From Dehalococcoidia bacterium (GTDB lineage: Bacteria; Chloroflexota; Dehalococcoidia; Lucifugimonadales; UBA3495), in the NCBI GenBank assembly GCA_021295965.1, contig JAGWBI010000006.1, positions 1,005-65,004 on the forward strand: 64,000 nt of DNA, in the 5' to 3' direction. Position 1 is the first letter of the stretch. The number at the start of each line of letters is the position of its first letter. Below the pieces are notes generated by a model. It saw nothing but the letters and a program-made list of their open reading frames with translations. It did no database searches and was not told the DNA's origin. Below, in pieces: positions 49,889 to 58,006 of this stretch. Position numbers and translations under genes: made by a program.

Positions 49889-50782
49889 ATGGTTACGCAA
49901 GATCCGGAGCTACACGCCCTCAACGTCGCCCGGGCCGCCCAGCAAAACGCGGCCCCGGCAATGGTTATATTGTTCGGCTCCCGCGCCACCGGACGGTACC
50001 GGGAAGGTTCCGACGTGGATTTGCTGGTGGTCACCGATGACGACAATCCCCGCGGCGCCGAAATTAGAGCGTACCACGCCGCGCGGGAATATATGCGAGC
50101 CAACCCGCCGCGCCTGGGAACCGACGTAATCGGTATGACCAGAGCCGAGTTCGACCGCTGTCGCCGCGCCAATCAGCACATCGCCGGACAGGCTGCGCGC
50201 TATGGAATAGTTATGAATGGCGAAACGCTGGCCCCGCCGCCGCCGCCGCCCGACCGCTACCCGGACCACTGGCCGGAAACGCGGCGGCGCATCGAAAGCG
50301 CGGAAGCGTGGCAACGGAGCCTCGCCGACATGGTTGACGCTGAGCATTGGCGCCAGGAATTGGTTGGCTTCACCGCCCAGCAAGCCGTCGAAAACGCGCT
50401 GAAAGGCTGGCTGTCCGCCCACAACGACAGCCGAACCTGGGGACACGAACTCCTTGAACTTTGGGTTGACATCCAGAATATTGAGGACTGGTCGGACGAC
50501 ACCCTGAGCGAAGCGTACCGAGCCTTGCCGGAACTATTCCGATACACCCATTACGTTGACCCCGGCCATCCCCAGGAAGCGAAAGACTGGCTGACCGATT
50601 ATGCCGCCAGATACCGCTACGGCGGAACCGCCCACCGGATGAGCGCCTCTGAACGGCGGGAATTAAACGAGAAAGTCAGCGCCGTTGTTGTCGTCGCAGT
50701 GAACCGGATACACGGACTCAGCGGCACCAACGAGCGGGACGTTTACCCGGACGGCATCAGACCCTGGGATAATCCACCGTAA
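49889..50782 (+). CDS. Nucleotidyltransferase-HEPN fusion protein
   Basis: 297 residues. The N-terminal half is a minimal nucleotidyltransferase (ILFGSRATGRYREGSDVDLLVV; GSx10DxD motif complete). After a proline-rich linker (LAPPPPPPDRYPDHW) comes a HEPN domain (WRQELVGFTAQQAVENALKGWLSAHNDSRTWGHELLEL). MNT and HEPN are usually separate antitoxin and toxin proteins in which the MNT AMPylates the HEPN RNase; here they are fused, so the protein may be self-inhibited. The canonical RxxxxH of toxic HEPN RNases is not evident, the nearest being R-T-W-G-H. Confidence 0.75.
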   Translation: MVTQDPELHALNVARAAQQNAAPAMVILFGSRATGRYREGSDVDLLVVTDDDNPRGAEIRAYHAAREYMRANPPRLGTDVIGMTRAEFDRCRRANQHIAGQAARYGIVMNGETLAPPPPPPDRYPDHWPETRRRIESAEAWQRSLADMVDAEHWRQELVGFTAQQAVENALKGWLSAHNDSRTWGHELLELWVDIQNIEDWSDDTLSEAYRALPELFRYTHYVDPGHPQEAKDWLTDYAARYRYGGTAHRMSASERRELNEKVSAVVVVAVNRIHGLSGTNERDVYPDGIRPWDNPP

Positions 50783-50797
50783 GGCGGGAGAGATTTC

Positions 50798-51733
50798 ATG
50801 GCAACCCAATCGGACCTCGTGTCCTTCGAGACACAAGTAACCTGCCCCGACGACTTTGACCAGTTTTGGAATAGCGTGCTCGCCGACCTCGCCGCAATCC
50901 CCCTGGACGCTACCGCTGAGGCCGACCCGTTGCGCAACACCGATGCCGTGAAGGTGTACCAGGCCGGCTACCGGAGCCTGGACGGACTGGACATATTCGC
51001 GTGGTACAGCGTGCCGGCTCGAGGCGATGGGCCGTTCCCGGCCATACTCCACCTTCCGGGATACAAGTCGGAGCCGGCCCTGCGCCGAGACTGGGGTGCA
51101 AAAGGCGTGGCCGTGCTGTCGGTGGCCGTGCGCGGCAAGCTGCCCAGCAGCGCCGAGTTCAATCCCGGCTATCCCGGCCTGCTGACTTACGGTGTGGAGC
51201 AGCGGGACACCTACGGCTACAAAGGCGTTATATCCGATTGCGTGCGCGGAGTGGACTTCCTAATGTCCCGCCCCGAGATCGATCCGGAACGAATCTACTG
51301 CTGCGGCAGCAGCCAGGGCGGTGGACTTACGCTGATAACCTCGGGGTTGCGCTCGGAAATCAAGGCCGGCGTTTCGGGCTATCCGTTCTTGTGCTGTTAC
51401 CCCGAATCCATGCGGATGCTCCGCAGCTACCCCTACGACGAACTCTCCTGCTACGCCAGGGCTTATCCGGACCGGGTTGAACAGATGCTGGATACCCTGC
51501 GCTATTTCGATGCCGTGAACTTTGCCCCCCGCATCAAGTGTCCCATGGCGGTGGGCATTGCCATGGAGGACGAAGTCTGCCCGCCCGAGACCAGCTATGC
51601 CGCCTACCGGCTGCTGGGCGGCCAGCGGGAACTGCGGCTGTTCCCCAACTCAGGACACGGCAACGCCCACGCATACCCGGCTTGGGAGGCGGCGTGGTTG
51701 CAGCAGCACATCGGCGTCGCCGCACAAGGGTGA
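50798..51733 (+). CDS. Acetyl xylan esterase family (AXE1) hydrolase
   Basis: 311 residues, ATG 50798 after GGCGGGAGAG. An alpha/beta hydrolase with the AXE1 pattern CPDDFDQFWNSVLADL and the nucleophile S172 in CCGSSQGGG; acid in GIAMEDEVCPPET and His in PNSGHGNAHAYP. Members deacetylate polysaccharides or cephalosporins. It lies 16 bp after the NTase-HEPN gene and eight bp before a paralogue. Confidence 0.85.
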   Translation: MATQSDLVSFETQVTCPDDFDQFWNSVLADLAAIPLDATAEADPLRNTDAVKVYQAGYRSLDGLDIFAWYSVPARGDGPFPAILHLPGYKSEPALRRDWGAKGVAVLSVAVRGKLPSSAEFNPGYPGLLTYGVEQRDTYGYKGVISDCVRGVDFLMSRPEIDPERIYCCGSSQGGGLTLITSGLRSEIKAGVSGYPFLCCYPESMRMLRSYPYDELSCYARAYPDRVEQMLDTLRYFDAVNFAPRIKCPMAVGIAMEDEVCPPETSYAAYRLLGGQRELRLFPNSGHGNAHAYPAWEAAWLQQHIGVAAQG

Positions 51734-51740
51734 TCACCTC

Positions 51741-52616
51741 ATGACCAGCGCATCAGCGCAAAACGGCGGTTTCTGGGAACGGATCGAGGCGGGTCTGGCC
51801 GAAACCACCCCCAATGTCTCGCTGGAGCGCGACCCGTTCTACTCCCAGCCGGAGTGGGACGTGTACCGCATGCACTATGACACCACCGCCGGTCACCGCC
51901 TTTTTGCGTGGTTCTCGGTACCTCACGGCGATGGCCCGTTTCCCGCTTTGGTGCGGATGCCGGACTACGCCAGCGTCCACGACATCATCTATACGCCTTT
52001 GCGGAACGCCACCCATCGGGGCCAGCGCAACAGCGACGGGCTGATACGCTCTAGCTATCCCGGGCTTCTGACGGAGGGCATCGAAAGCGCCGACTCCTAC
52101 GTGTTGCTCGGGGCCTACGCCGACGCACTGCGCGCGTTGGACGCTTTGGAAACTCAAGGCGCCGCTGAAATCGGCGCGGTGGCGTTGATTGGAGCCGGCA
52201 TGGGAGCCTCCCTGGCCCTGTCGGTGGCGGCGCGCCGATCCGGCATATCCGCCGTTGCCGCTGACACGCCGCTGGCGCTGGGCCATTCGTCTGCGCTTGA
52301 ACCCGGCCTGGGCTACCCGCTGGGCGAGCTGGGCGACTACCTGCGGATGCGCCCGGAGCGCCGGGGAGCGGTGGCGGAGGTGTTGTCGCCCGTGAATCCT
52401 CTGAACTTCGCGGCATCGGTGACGGCGCCCGTGCTGATGAGCGCGGGCCGTCTCGACCGGAGTGTTTGCCCCCTGGCCTTCGCCGAGGAGCTGGCCGCCG
52501 TACTGCCCAACTGCGATCTGAGAGTCTATGAAGGAGCGGCAGAGGGTGGCGGGCATGAACATGCTCAGGTGCGCGGGGGCTGGCTGGCGGAGCGGTTGGG
52601 CGTGACGGTTTCTTGA
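51741..52616 (+). CDS. AXE1-like esterase paralogue lacking the nucleophile Ser
   Basis: 291 residues from ATG 51741. Overall similar to 50798-51733, but the nucleophile elbow reads G151-A-G153-M-G155 (in VALIGAGMGASLALSVAARR) where the paralogue has G-S-S-Q-G, so the catalytic Ser is Gly. The acid (GRLDRSVCPLAF) and a His-rich end (EGGGHEHAQV) remain. Probably catalytically dead or a different function. It is likely co-transcribed with its active paralogue. Confidence 0.75.
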   Translation: MTSASAQNGGFWERIEAGLAETTPNVSLERDPFYSQPEWDVYRMHYDTTAGHRLFAWFSVPHGDGPFPALVRMPDYASVHDIIYTPLRNATHRGQRNSDGLIRSSYPGLLTEGIESADSYVLLGAYADALRALDALETQGAAEIGAVALIGAGMGASLALSVAARRSGISAVAADTPLALGHSSALEPGLGYPLGELGDYLRMRPERRGAVAEVLSPVNPLNFAASVTAPVLMSAGRLDRSVCPLAFAEELAAVLPNCDLRVYEGAAEGGGHEHAQVRGGWLAERLGVTVS

Positions 52617-52642
52617 CCCTGTAAAACGCCGCTGCCTATAAT
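52613..52642 (+). promoter_or_regulatory. Sigma-70 type promoter of pheS
   Basis: TTGACC (52613-52618) and TATAAT (52637-52642) separated by 18 bases, 43 bases upstream of the pheS start. The -35 box overlaps the stop codon region of the esterase gene. Confidence 0.65.
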
Positions 52643-52684
52643 TTTCTATCCCAGTATTTCCCAACCTCTTTGGTGTCCCTAATC

Positions 52685-53734
52685 ATGCCGCAAGTGCCAT
52701 CGGTCGAATCAATCGATGCGCTCACGGGCAACGCCCTGAGCGAACTGGAAGCCATTGCCGATTCCGAAAATGCCGAACAATGGCGCGTCGCCTACCTGGG
52801 CCGGCGGGGAGAACTCACGACGCTGCTCCGTTCGATCTCCACGCTGGAACCGGACGAACGCCGGGCCGTCGGTTCGCGGGCCAACCAGGCCAAGAACGCG
52901 CTGGAAGAAGCCCTGGCCCGTCGCACGCGCGAGATCGCCCAAGCCGCGTTGGCGTCCCGCGACGCCCTCGATGTTACCCTGCCGGGCCGCCCTGTGGTCA
53001 CTGGAAGGCTCCATCCCACCACTCAGATTGTGCGGGAGATTTGCGGCGCGTTCATCGCCATGGGGTTCAACGTGGTGGAAGGACCGGAGGTGGAACTGGA
53101 CCACTACAACTTCGAGATGCTAAACATCCCCGCCGGCCATCCCGCCCGCGATATGTGGAACTCGCTGTGGGTGGACTACGTCAACGAGGATGGCCAGCAA
53201 CCCATGCTGCTCCGAACCCACACCTCACCCATGCAGGCCCGGGTGATGGAGGCCCAGGATCCACCGGTGCGCGTGGTCGTTCCCGGCAAGTGCTACCGCT
53301 ACGAAGCCACCGACGCCACCCACGAATGGCACTTCTACCAGATCGAGGGCCTGGCGGTCGCCGAAGGCATTACCTTCGCCGACCTGAAAGGGACTCTGTA
53401 CGAATTCGCCCGCCGCGTCTTCGGCGAAGACCGGCAGATTCGCTTCCGCTGCGACTACTTCCCCTTCGTCGAGCCGGGCGTCGATATGTCCATCTCCAAC
53501 TTCGTTGACCCGGAGACGGGCCGGCGTCCCATCAACCGCGACGAGGACTGGATCGAGATCATGGGCGCCGGCATGGTCCATCCCCGCGTGCTGGAGGGCG
53601 TCGGTTACGACCCCCAGCGCTACACCGGCTTCGCCTTCGGCATGGGCCCCGAGCGCATCGGAATGCTGAAATACGGCATCGACGACATCCGCCACTTCTA
53701 CCGGAATGACGTGAGGTTTTTGCGACAGTTCTGA
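52685..53734 (+). CDS. pheS: Phenylalanyl-tRNA synthetase alpha chain
   Basis: 349 residues from ATG 52685 (a GTG at 52670 is possible). N-terminal coiled-coil arm, then the class II motifs: motif 1 near HPTTQIVREICGAFIAMGFNVVEGPEVE, motif 2 in LLRTHTSPMQARVM...GKCYRYEATDATHEWHFYQIEGL, motif 3 near the end GFAFGMGPERIGMLKYGIDDIRHFY. Length is standard. It is separated from pheT by a two-gene insertion. Confidence 0.96.
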   Translation: MPQVPSVESIDALTGNALSELEAIADSENAEQWRVAYLGRRGELTTLLRSISTLEPDERRAVGSRANQAKNALEEALARRTREIAQAALASRDALDVTLPGRPVVTGRLHPTTQIVREICGAFIAMGFNVVEGPEVELDHYNFEMLNIPAGHPARDMWNSLWVDYVNEDGQQPMLLRTHTSPMQARVMEAQDPPVRVVVPGKCYRYEATDATHEWHFYQIEGLAVAEGITFADLKGTLYEFARRVFGEDRQIRFRCDYFPFVEPGVDMSISNFVDPETGRRPINRDEDWIEIMGAGMVHPRVLEGVGYDPQRYTGFAFGMGPERIGMLKYGIDDIRHFYRNDVRFLRQF

Positions 53735-53749
53735 CGTACCGGCTTTGAT

Positions 53750-53992
53750 ATGATTGAATACAGCCGGCTCGCGCGGGAGCGAATGAAAGAACGTGGTATC
53801 ACAGAAGCCCAAATCGCGCTTTGTTTAGCCGACCCGGACGGAATCGAGCCTGACGACTTGCTTGACCGCATCCGCTATGTGCGGTGCGTACCGGGCCACA
53901 GTGTGGCGCTCAGAGTGGTAGTACGCATCGAGCAGCGCAACTTCGTAATCACTGTGCTTCCAGACAAAAGATTCAGGTGTCCACCAACATGA
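53750..53992 (+). CDS. DUF4258 family protein
   Basis: 80 residues, ATG 53750. SRLARERMKERGITEAQIALCLADPDGI and RVVVRIEQRNFVITVLPDKRFR follow DUF4258, a family of small RelE/ParE-like proteins often paired with DUF2283. The stop overlaps the start of the DUF2283-containing gene by four bases (ATGA), the usual coupling of such a toxin-antitoxin-like pair. Confidence 0.75.
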   Translation: MIEYSRLARERMKERGITEAQIALCLADPDGIEPDDLLDRIRYVRCVPGHSVALRVVVRIEQRNFVITVLPDKRFRCPPT

Positions 53993-54708
53993 AAAGCACG
54001 CCACAAGTGCGATGGGACGGCGAGGGCGCTTGGATCAAGTTAGCGGACCTCCCGTATGAAACCAGTGAAGAGATCGCCAACGGCTTCATAGTCGATTCTA
54101 GTCCTGACCATCGGGTTGTTGGATTGGAGATTCTCTGGCCCGAAGCTCAACGCGCCGGATATTCCGAGGAGCCGGTGTTGGCTTTCGGCCTTTTCTGCGC
54201 TGCCTTAGCCGGTTTGAGTTGGCAGTACAATGACTATCTGCGCAGTCCGGTAAGGCATCCCGAAGTTGGTATGTATCGTCGTTTGGAGTGGATGATTGAT
54301 GCGACCAACCTCGATTTGCGCGTGTCGCGGGAAACACGGGTCGCTGTCGATACCGGAGCGTCTCTGCTGGACTTGGCGATACTGGATAAATCCGACCGAC
54401 CCCTGGTTTGTGCAGAAATTAAACGGGGTGAGTTTCAAAAGGAAATCGTGCAACGCTACACTGAGTTGTTGAGCAGTACCACGCTGCCGTCCTATCCATA
54501 CGCAATTGGTGTCGGCGTGTTCATCGACGAAACCGGGCAAGGCTATCGCGACAAACCGGTGGAGCCCGGCGTGTGGACGGATTGGCACAACACCGATATT
54601 CAAGGTGGCAAGGTTTGGGCGCACAACACGATACTGCCGCCATTGGGAACCAATTATCCGTGGCTTCCCAAAGAACTAAGAGACCCCATGTCCAAGGCTC
54701 AGATCTGA
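53989..54708 (+). CDS. DUF2283 - PD-(D/E)xK nuclease-like fusion
   Basis: 239 residues. Residues 6-50 resemble DUF2283 (VRWDGEGAWIKL....IANGFIVDSSPDHRVVGLEIL). The remainder is not recognised by name but carries D128 and E143-x-K145 in LLDLAILDKSDRPLVCAEIKRGE, the spacing of a PD-(D/E)xK nuclease core, embedded in an alpha/beta region. A nuclease fused to an antitoxin-like domain and paired with DUF4258 would be unusual. The DNA is lower in GC than pheS/pheT. Confidence 0.6.
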   Translation: MKSTPQVRWDGEGAWIKLADLPYETSEEIANGFIVDSSPDHRVVGLEILWPEAQRAGYSEEPVLAFGLFCAALAGLSWQYNDYLRSPVRHPEVGMYRRLEWMIDATNLDLRVSRETRVAVDTGASLLDLAILDKSDRPLVCAEIKRGEFQKEIVQRYTELLSSTTLPSYPYAIGVGVFIDETGQGYRDKPVEPGVWTDWHNTDIQGGKVWAHNTILPPLGTNYPWLPKELRDPMSKAQI

Positions 54709-54709
54709 A

Positions 54710-57148
54710 ATGCTAATCCCATTCTCCTGGCTCTCCCAGTACGTTGACATCACCCTGCCGGCCGATGAGTTGGCTCACCGCCTCACCATGGGAGGCATTG
54801 AGGTCGGCGACGTCATCACCCGCGGCGGTTGGGAAGGCTGCGTGGTGGGCTATGTCCGCGCCACCCGGCCGCATCCCAACGCGGATACCCTGACCCTGTG
54901 CGAGGTGGATCCCGGCGACGGCCCGCCCATCGAGGTGGTGTGCGGCGCGCCCAACGTGGCCGCCGGCCAGAAGATCTGCTTCGCGCGCCCCGGTGTCACG
55001 TTGATGAATATGCACACCGGACGCCGCGAGGAACTCAAACCGGCCCGCATTCGCGGCGTGGTGTCCGAGGGCATGATCTGCTCCGAGGCCGAATTGGAAA
55101 TCAGCGACGAGCACGAGGGCATCATCGTGCTGTCGGACGACGCCACGGTCGGCGCGCCGCTGGACGACGTGCTCGGCGATACCTTCCTGGAACTGGAACT
55201 CACCCCCAACCGGGGCGACTGCCTGTCCATCTTGGGCGTGGCTCGGGAGATTGGCGCCATCACCGGCCAGCCGGTGCAGGTTCCCGATATTTCCTATCCT
55301 GAGACCGGCCCGCCCGTGGACACGTTGGCCCGAGTCACCATCGCCGACCCGGACCTGTGTTACCGCTACACCGCTTCCGTGATCACCGGGATCACCATCG
55401 GGCCGTCCCCCCATTGGATGCAGGACCGCCTCATCCGCGCCGGCCTGCGCCCTATCAACAACGTGGTGGACGTCACCAACTACGTGATGCTGGAGTTCAA
55501 CCAGCCCTTGCACGCCTTCGACCTGGATACCGTCACCGACCGCCACGTCGTGGTACGGCGCGCCGCCGCTGGCGAGAAGTTCACCACCCTGGACGGCGTG
55601 GAACGGACGCTGACCAGCGACAACCTGCTCATCGCCGACCCCGCCCAAGCCATCGGCATCGGCGGCGTGATGGGCGGCGCCAACAGCGAGATAACCCACG
55701 CCACCACCAATATGCTCCTGGAATCCGCCACGTTCCATCCTCTGAACAACCGGCGCACCTCAACCGATCTGAACCTCCGCACCGAGGCCAGCCTGCGCTT
55801 CGAAAAGGGACTGCGTTCCGAACTCGCGCCCATAGCTTTGCGCCGGGCCACCCAACTCATCCTGGCAACCGCCGGCGGAGAGGCCGCCGCCGGCATCATC
55901 GACGTATTCCCCGAAGGCGACACACCCGTTACGCCGGTGCCGCTGACCGTGGCCCGTCTCCGCCAGGTGCTGGGCATGGACCTGGACATCGCCCGCGCCG
56001 AAACGGTGCTGGACAGCCTGGGCATCTCCACCCACCGCACCGGTCCGGACCGCCTGGAAGCCGACCCGCCCTACTGGCGCAGCGACATCGCCATCGAAGA
56101 AGACCTCATCGAGGAAGTGGTCCGCATCATCGGTTACGACGAAGTGCCCACCACCATGCTGTCCTCGGCCATCCCCTATCATCAGCCCAACCCGATAACT
56201 ACCCTGAAGGACGCCTTGCGCGATGCTCTGGCCTCCGCCGGGATGCAGGAAACCATCAGCTACCCATTGGTCAGCCCGGATGATTTGGCCCGTCTCGGCG
56301 CGGAACCGTATGACGCTGACGGGAACGGCGGGGCCCTGCTCCGCGTCGCCAACCCCATGTCCACCGAGCAGGACGTGTTGCGTCCCACCCTCGCCGCCAG
56401 CATCCTGAGCACCTTGGCCTACAACCGGGGACACAACGACGGCGGGTTTCGCCTGTTCGAGCTGGGGCGGGCATTCATTCCCCAGAGCGCCGGTCTGCCG
56501 CAGGAAGTTGAAATCGCCGCCGGCGTGATGTCGGGGCCGCGCTATGACTCCAACTGGTTGAGCGCCTCCCAGCCGCTGGACTTCTACGACCTGTCTGGAA
56601 CATTGGCCGCCGCCCTGGGCCGGATGGGTGTCAACGCCGCCTTTGAGGCGGACGACCGGCCCTTGTTCCATCCCGGGCGATGCGCCCGCGTTACCATTGG
56701 CGCCGGTGGTGCCGCTGACGTCGGCGTGGTCGGCGAGCTCCATCCCGACGTTTGCGACGCCTTTGATCTGGCCGGCGACCCGGTGGTCTATTTTGAACTG
56801 CGGTTGGCCGATATGCAGGCCGCGGTCTCCGACGAGGCCCCCAGCGCAAACCGTTTCCAGTCCCTTTCCCGGTTCCCGGCCGCCAACCGCGACTTGGCGC
56901 TGGTGGTGCCGACGGATGTGCCGGCAGCTCAGGTGCAACGGCTCATCGAGCGGGTGCGACTGGTGGAACGCGCCGAGCTTTTCGACGTGTACGTAGGGGA
57001 AAACGTCCCGCTGGGTACGCGTTCGCTGGCTTTTCGCATCCACTTCCGCGCCGCCGACCGCACGCTGACCGCCGAGGACGTGAACCGGGCGGTAAACGGC
57101 CTCACCCGGGCTTTGGAGCGGGAAGTCGGTGCGACGGTGCGGGGGTAG
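54710..57148 (+). CDS. pheT: Phenylalanyl-tRNA synthetase beta chain
   Basis: 812 residues, full length. N-terminal tRNA-binding domain (GCVVGYVRATRPHPNADTLTLCEVD), B3/B4 editing domain, the B5 domain (LEADPPYWRSDIAIEEDLIEEVVRIIGYDEVPTTMLS) and C-terminal FDX-ACB domain (FPAANRDLALVVPTDVPAAQVQRLIERVRLVERAELFDVYVG). It forms the alpha2beta2 enzyme with pheS; the two genes are 975 bp apart because of the inserted pair. ATG 54710 follows the DUF2283-fusion stop by one base. Confidence 0.96.
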   Translation: MLIPFSWLSQYVDITLPADELAHRLTMGGIEVGDVITRGGWEGCVVGYVRATRPHPNADTLTLCEVDPGDGPPIEVVCGAPNVAAGQKICFARPGVTLMNMHTGRREELKPARIRGVVSEGMICSEAELEISDEHEGIIVLSDDATVGAPLDDVLGDTFLELELTPNRGDCLSILGVAREIGAITGQPVQVPDISYPETGPPVDTLARVTIADPDLCYRYTASVITGITIGPSPHWMQDRLIRAGLRPINNVVDVTNYVMLEFNQPLHAFDLDTVTDRHVVVRRAAAGEKFTTLDGVERTLTSDNLLIADPAQAIGIGGVMGGANSEITHATTNMLLESATFHPLNNRRTSTDLNLRTEASLRFEKGLRSELAPIALRRATQLILATAGGEAAAGIIDVFPEGDTPVTPVPLTVARLRQVLGMDLDIARAETVLDSLGISTHRTGPDRLEADPPYWRSDIAIEEDLIEEVVRIIGYDEVPTTMLSSAIPYHQPNPITTLKDALRDALASAGMQETISYPLVSPDDLARLGAEPYDADGNGGALLRVANPMSTEQDVLRPTLAASILSTLAYNRGHNDGGFRLFELGRAFIPQSAGLPQEVEIAAGVMSGPRYDSNWLSASQPLDFYDLSGTLAAALGRMGVNAAFEADDRPLFHPGRCARVTIGAGGAADVGVVGELHPDVCDAFDLAGDPVVYFELRLADMQAAVSDEAPSANRFQSLSRFPAANRDLALVVPTDVPAAQVQRLIERVRLVERAELFDVYVGENVPLGTRSLAFRIHFRAADRTLTAEDVNRAVNGLTRALEREVGATVRG

Positions 57149-57159
57149 GCAAGGAGACT

Positions 57160-57732
57160 ATGGCTATGGAAACTGAAAACCAGTTCCAGCTCCGTAAGGA
57201 CAAGTTGATTGAAGCCGTACTCTATCTGAGCGAACGCTCCGCCGACGACCCCAACTTCGGCGTCATCAAGCTGGTCCACCTGCTCTACTACGCTGATTGT
57301 GCCACTTTCTTGAAACGCGGCTCGCCCGTCACCGGCGTCACCTATCTGCACTTCCCCCACGGCCCCTACCCGGAGCATTGGTACCAGATCCGGCGGGAGA
57401 TGCAGGCGGCCGGCGACGTGGAGGTAGTGTACGAGGACAACGATGACGGCCATCGCCGCTACCGGATGTTGCCTAAGCGCACCGTCAAGCCGGAAGTGCT
57501 TACTGCTGAGGAATGCGCCATCCTGGATGAGCAGCGGGAGCGCTTCGCGCTTTTTAACACCGCCGGCATCTCCGAACATTCACGCCATGAATTGGGCTGG
57601 CGCGACACCGAAGATGGGGAACCCATAACTTACGATACTGCTGGAATGATCGCTCTGCCGTTGAGCGCCAACGCCATCAGGCGGGGTCGAAAGATAGCCG
57701 ATGACATCGCCAAACGACGCAAATCTGTGTGA
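57160..57732 (+). CDS. Panacea domain protein (SocA-like antitoxin family)
   Basis: 190 residues. KLIEAVLYLSERSADDPNFGVIKLVHLLYYADCATFLKRGSPVTGVTYLHFPHGPYP is the Panacea (DUF4065) signature found in SocA-type antitoxins; the C-terminal part is charged. Panacea proteins neutralise a wide range of toxins encoded next to them; no toxin-like gene is adjacent here. It follows pheT by 11 bp and may be read with it. Start could be the second Met (57166). Confidence 0.75.
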   Translation: MAMETENQFQLRKDKLIEAVLYLSERSADDPNFGVIKLVHLLYYADCATFLKRGSPVTGVTYLHFPHGPYPEHWYQIRREMQAAGDVEVVYEDNDDGHRRYRMLPKRTVKPEVLTAEECAILDEQRERFALFNTAGISEHSRHELGWRDTEDGEPITYDTAGMIALPLSANAIRRGRKIADDIAKRRKSV

Positions 57733-58006
57733 TGTACGAGAGACCGACCAGTTTGCCGCCGACTGGCAGCGCGGCGTCCGTATTCCGGCCGGCGGCTGCC
57801 TGACACTCCTGTCGATTTGTACTCACTCCCATTTCCTCGCCTCGTCGGTCCACCCATTATAGAACTTTGGTACTCCGTTGTTGAGGACGACCGCGCTGTG
57901 TATCTGGAATCCGTCCTGCGAGTTGCGCCCAACTAACCTGTCCGCGATACTACGCTGTGATACGATACTTGAAGAGTAGCAGCACAACCTTACGGACGCC
58001 ATCTTT
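57733..58006. other. Intergenic region without recognisable content
   Basis: 274 bases between the Panacea gene and moeA. No convincing gene, repeat or RNA is seen; short frames on the minus strand have no recognised product. Confidence 0.5.
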
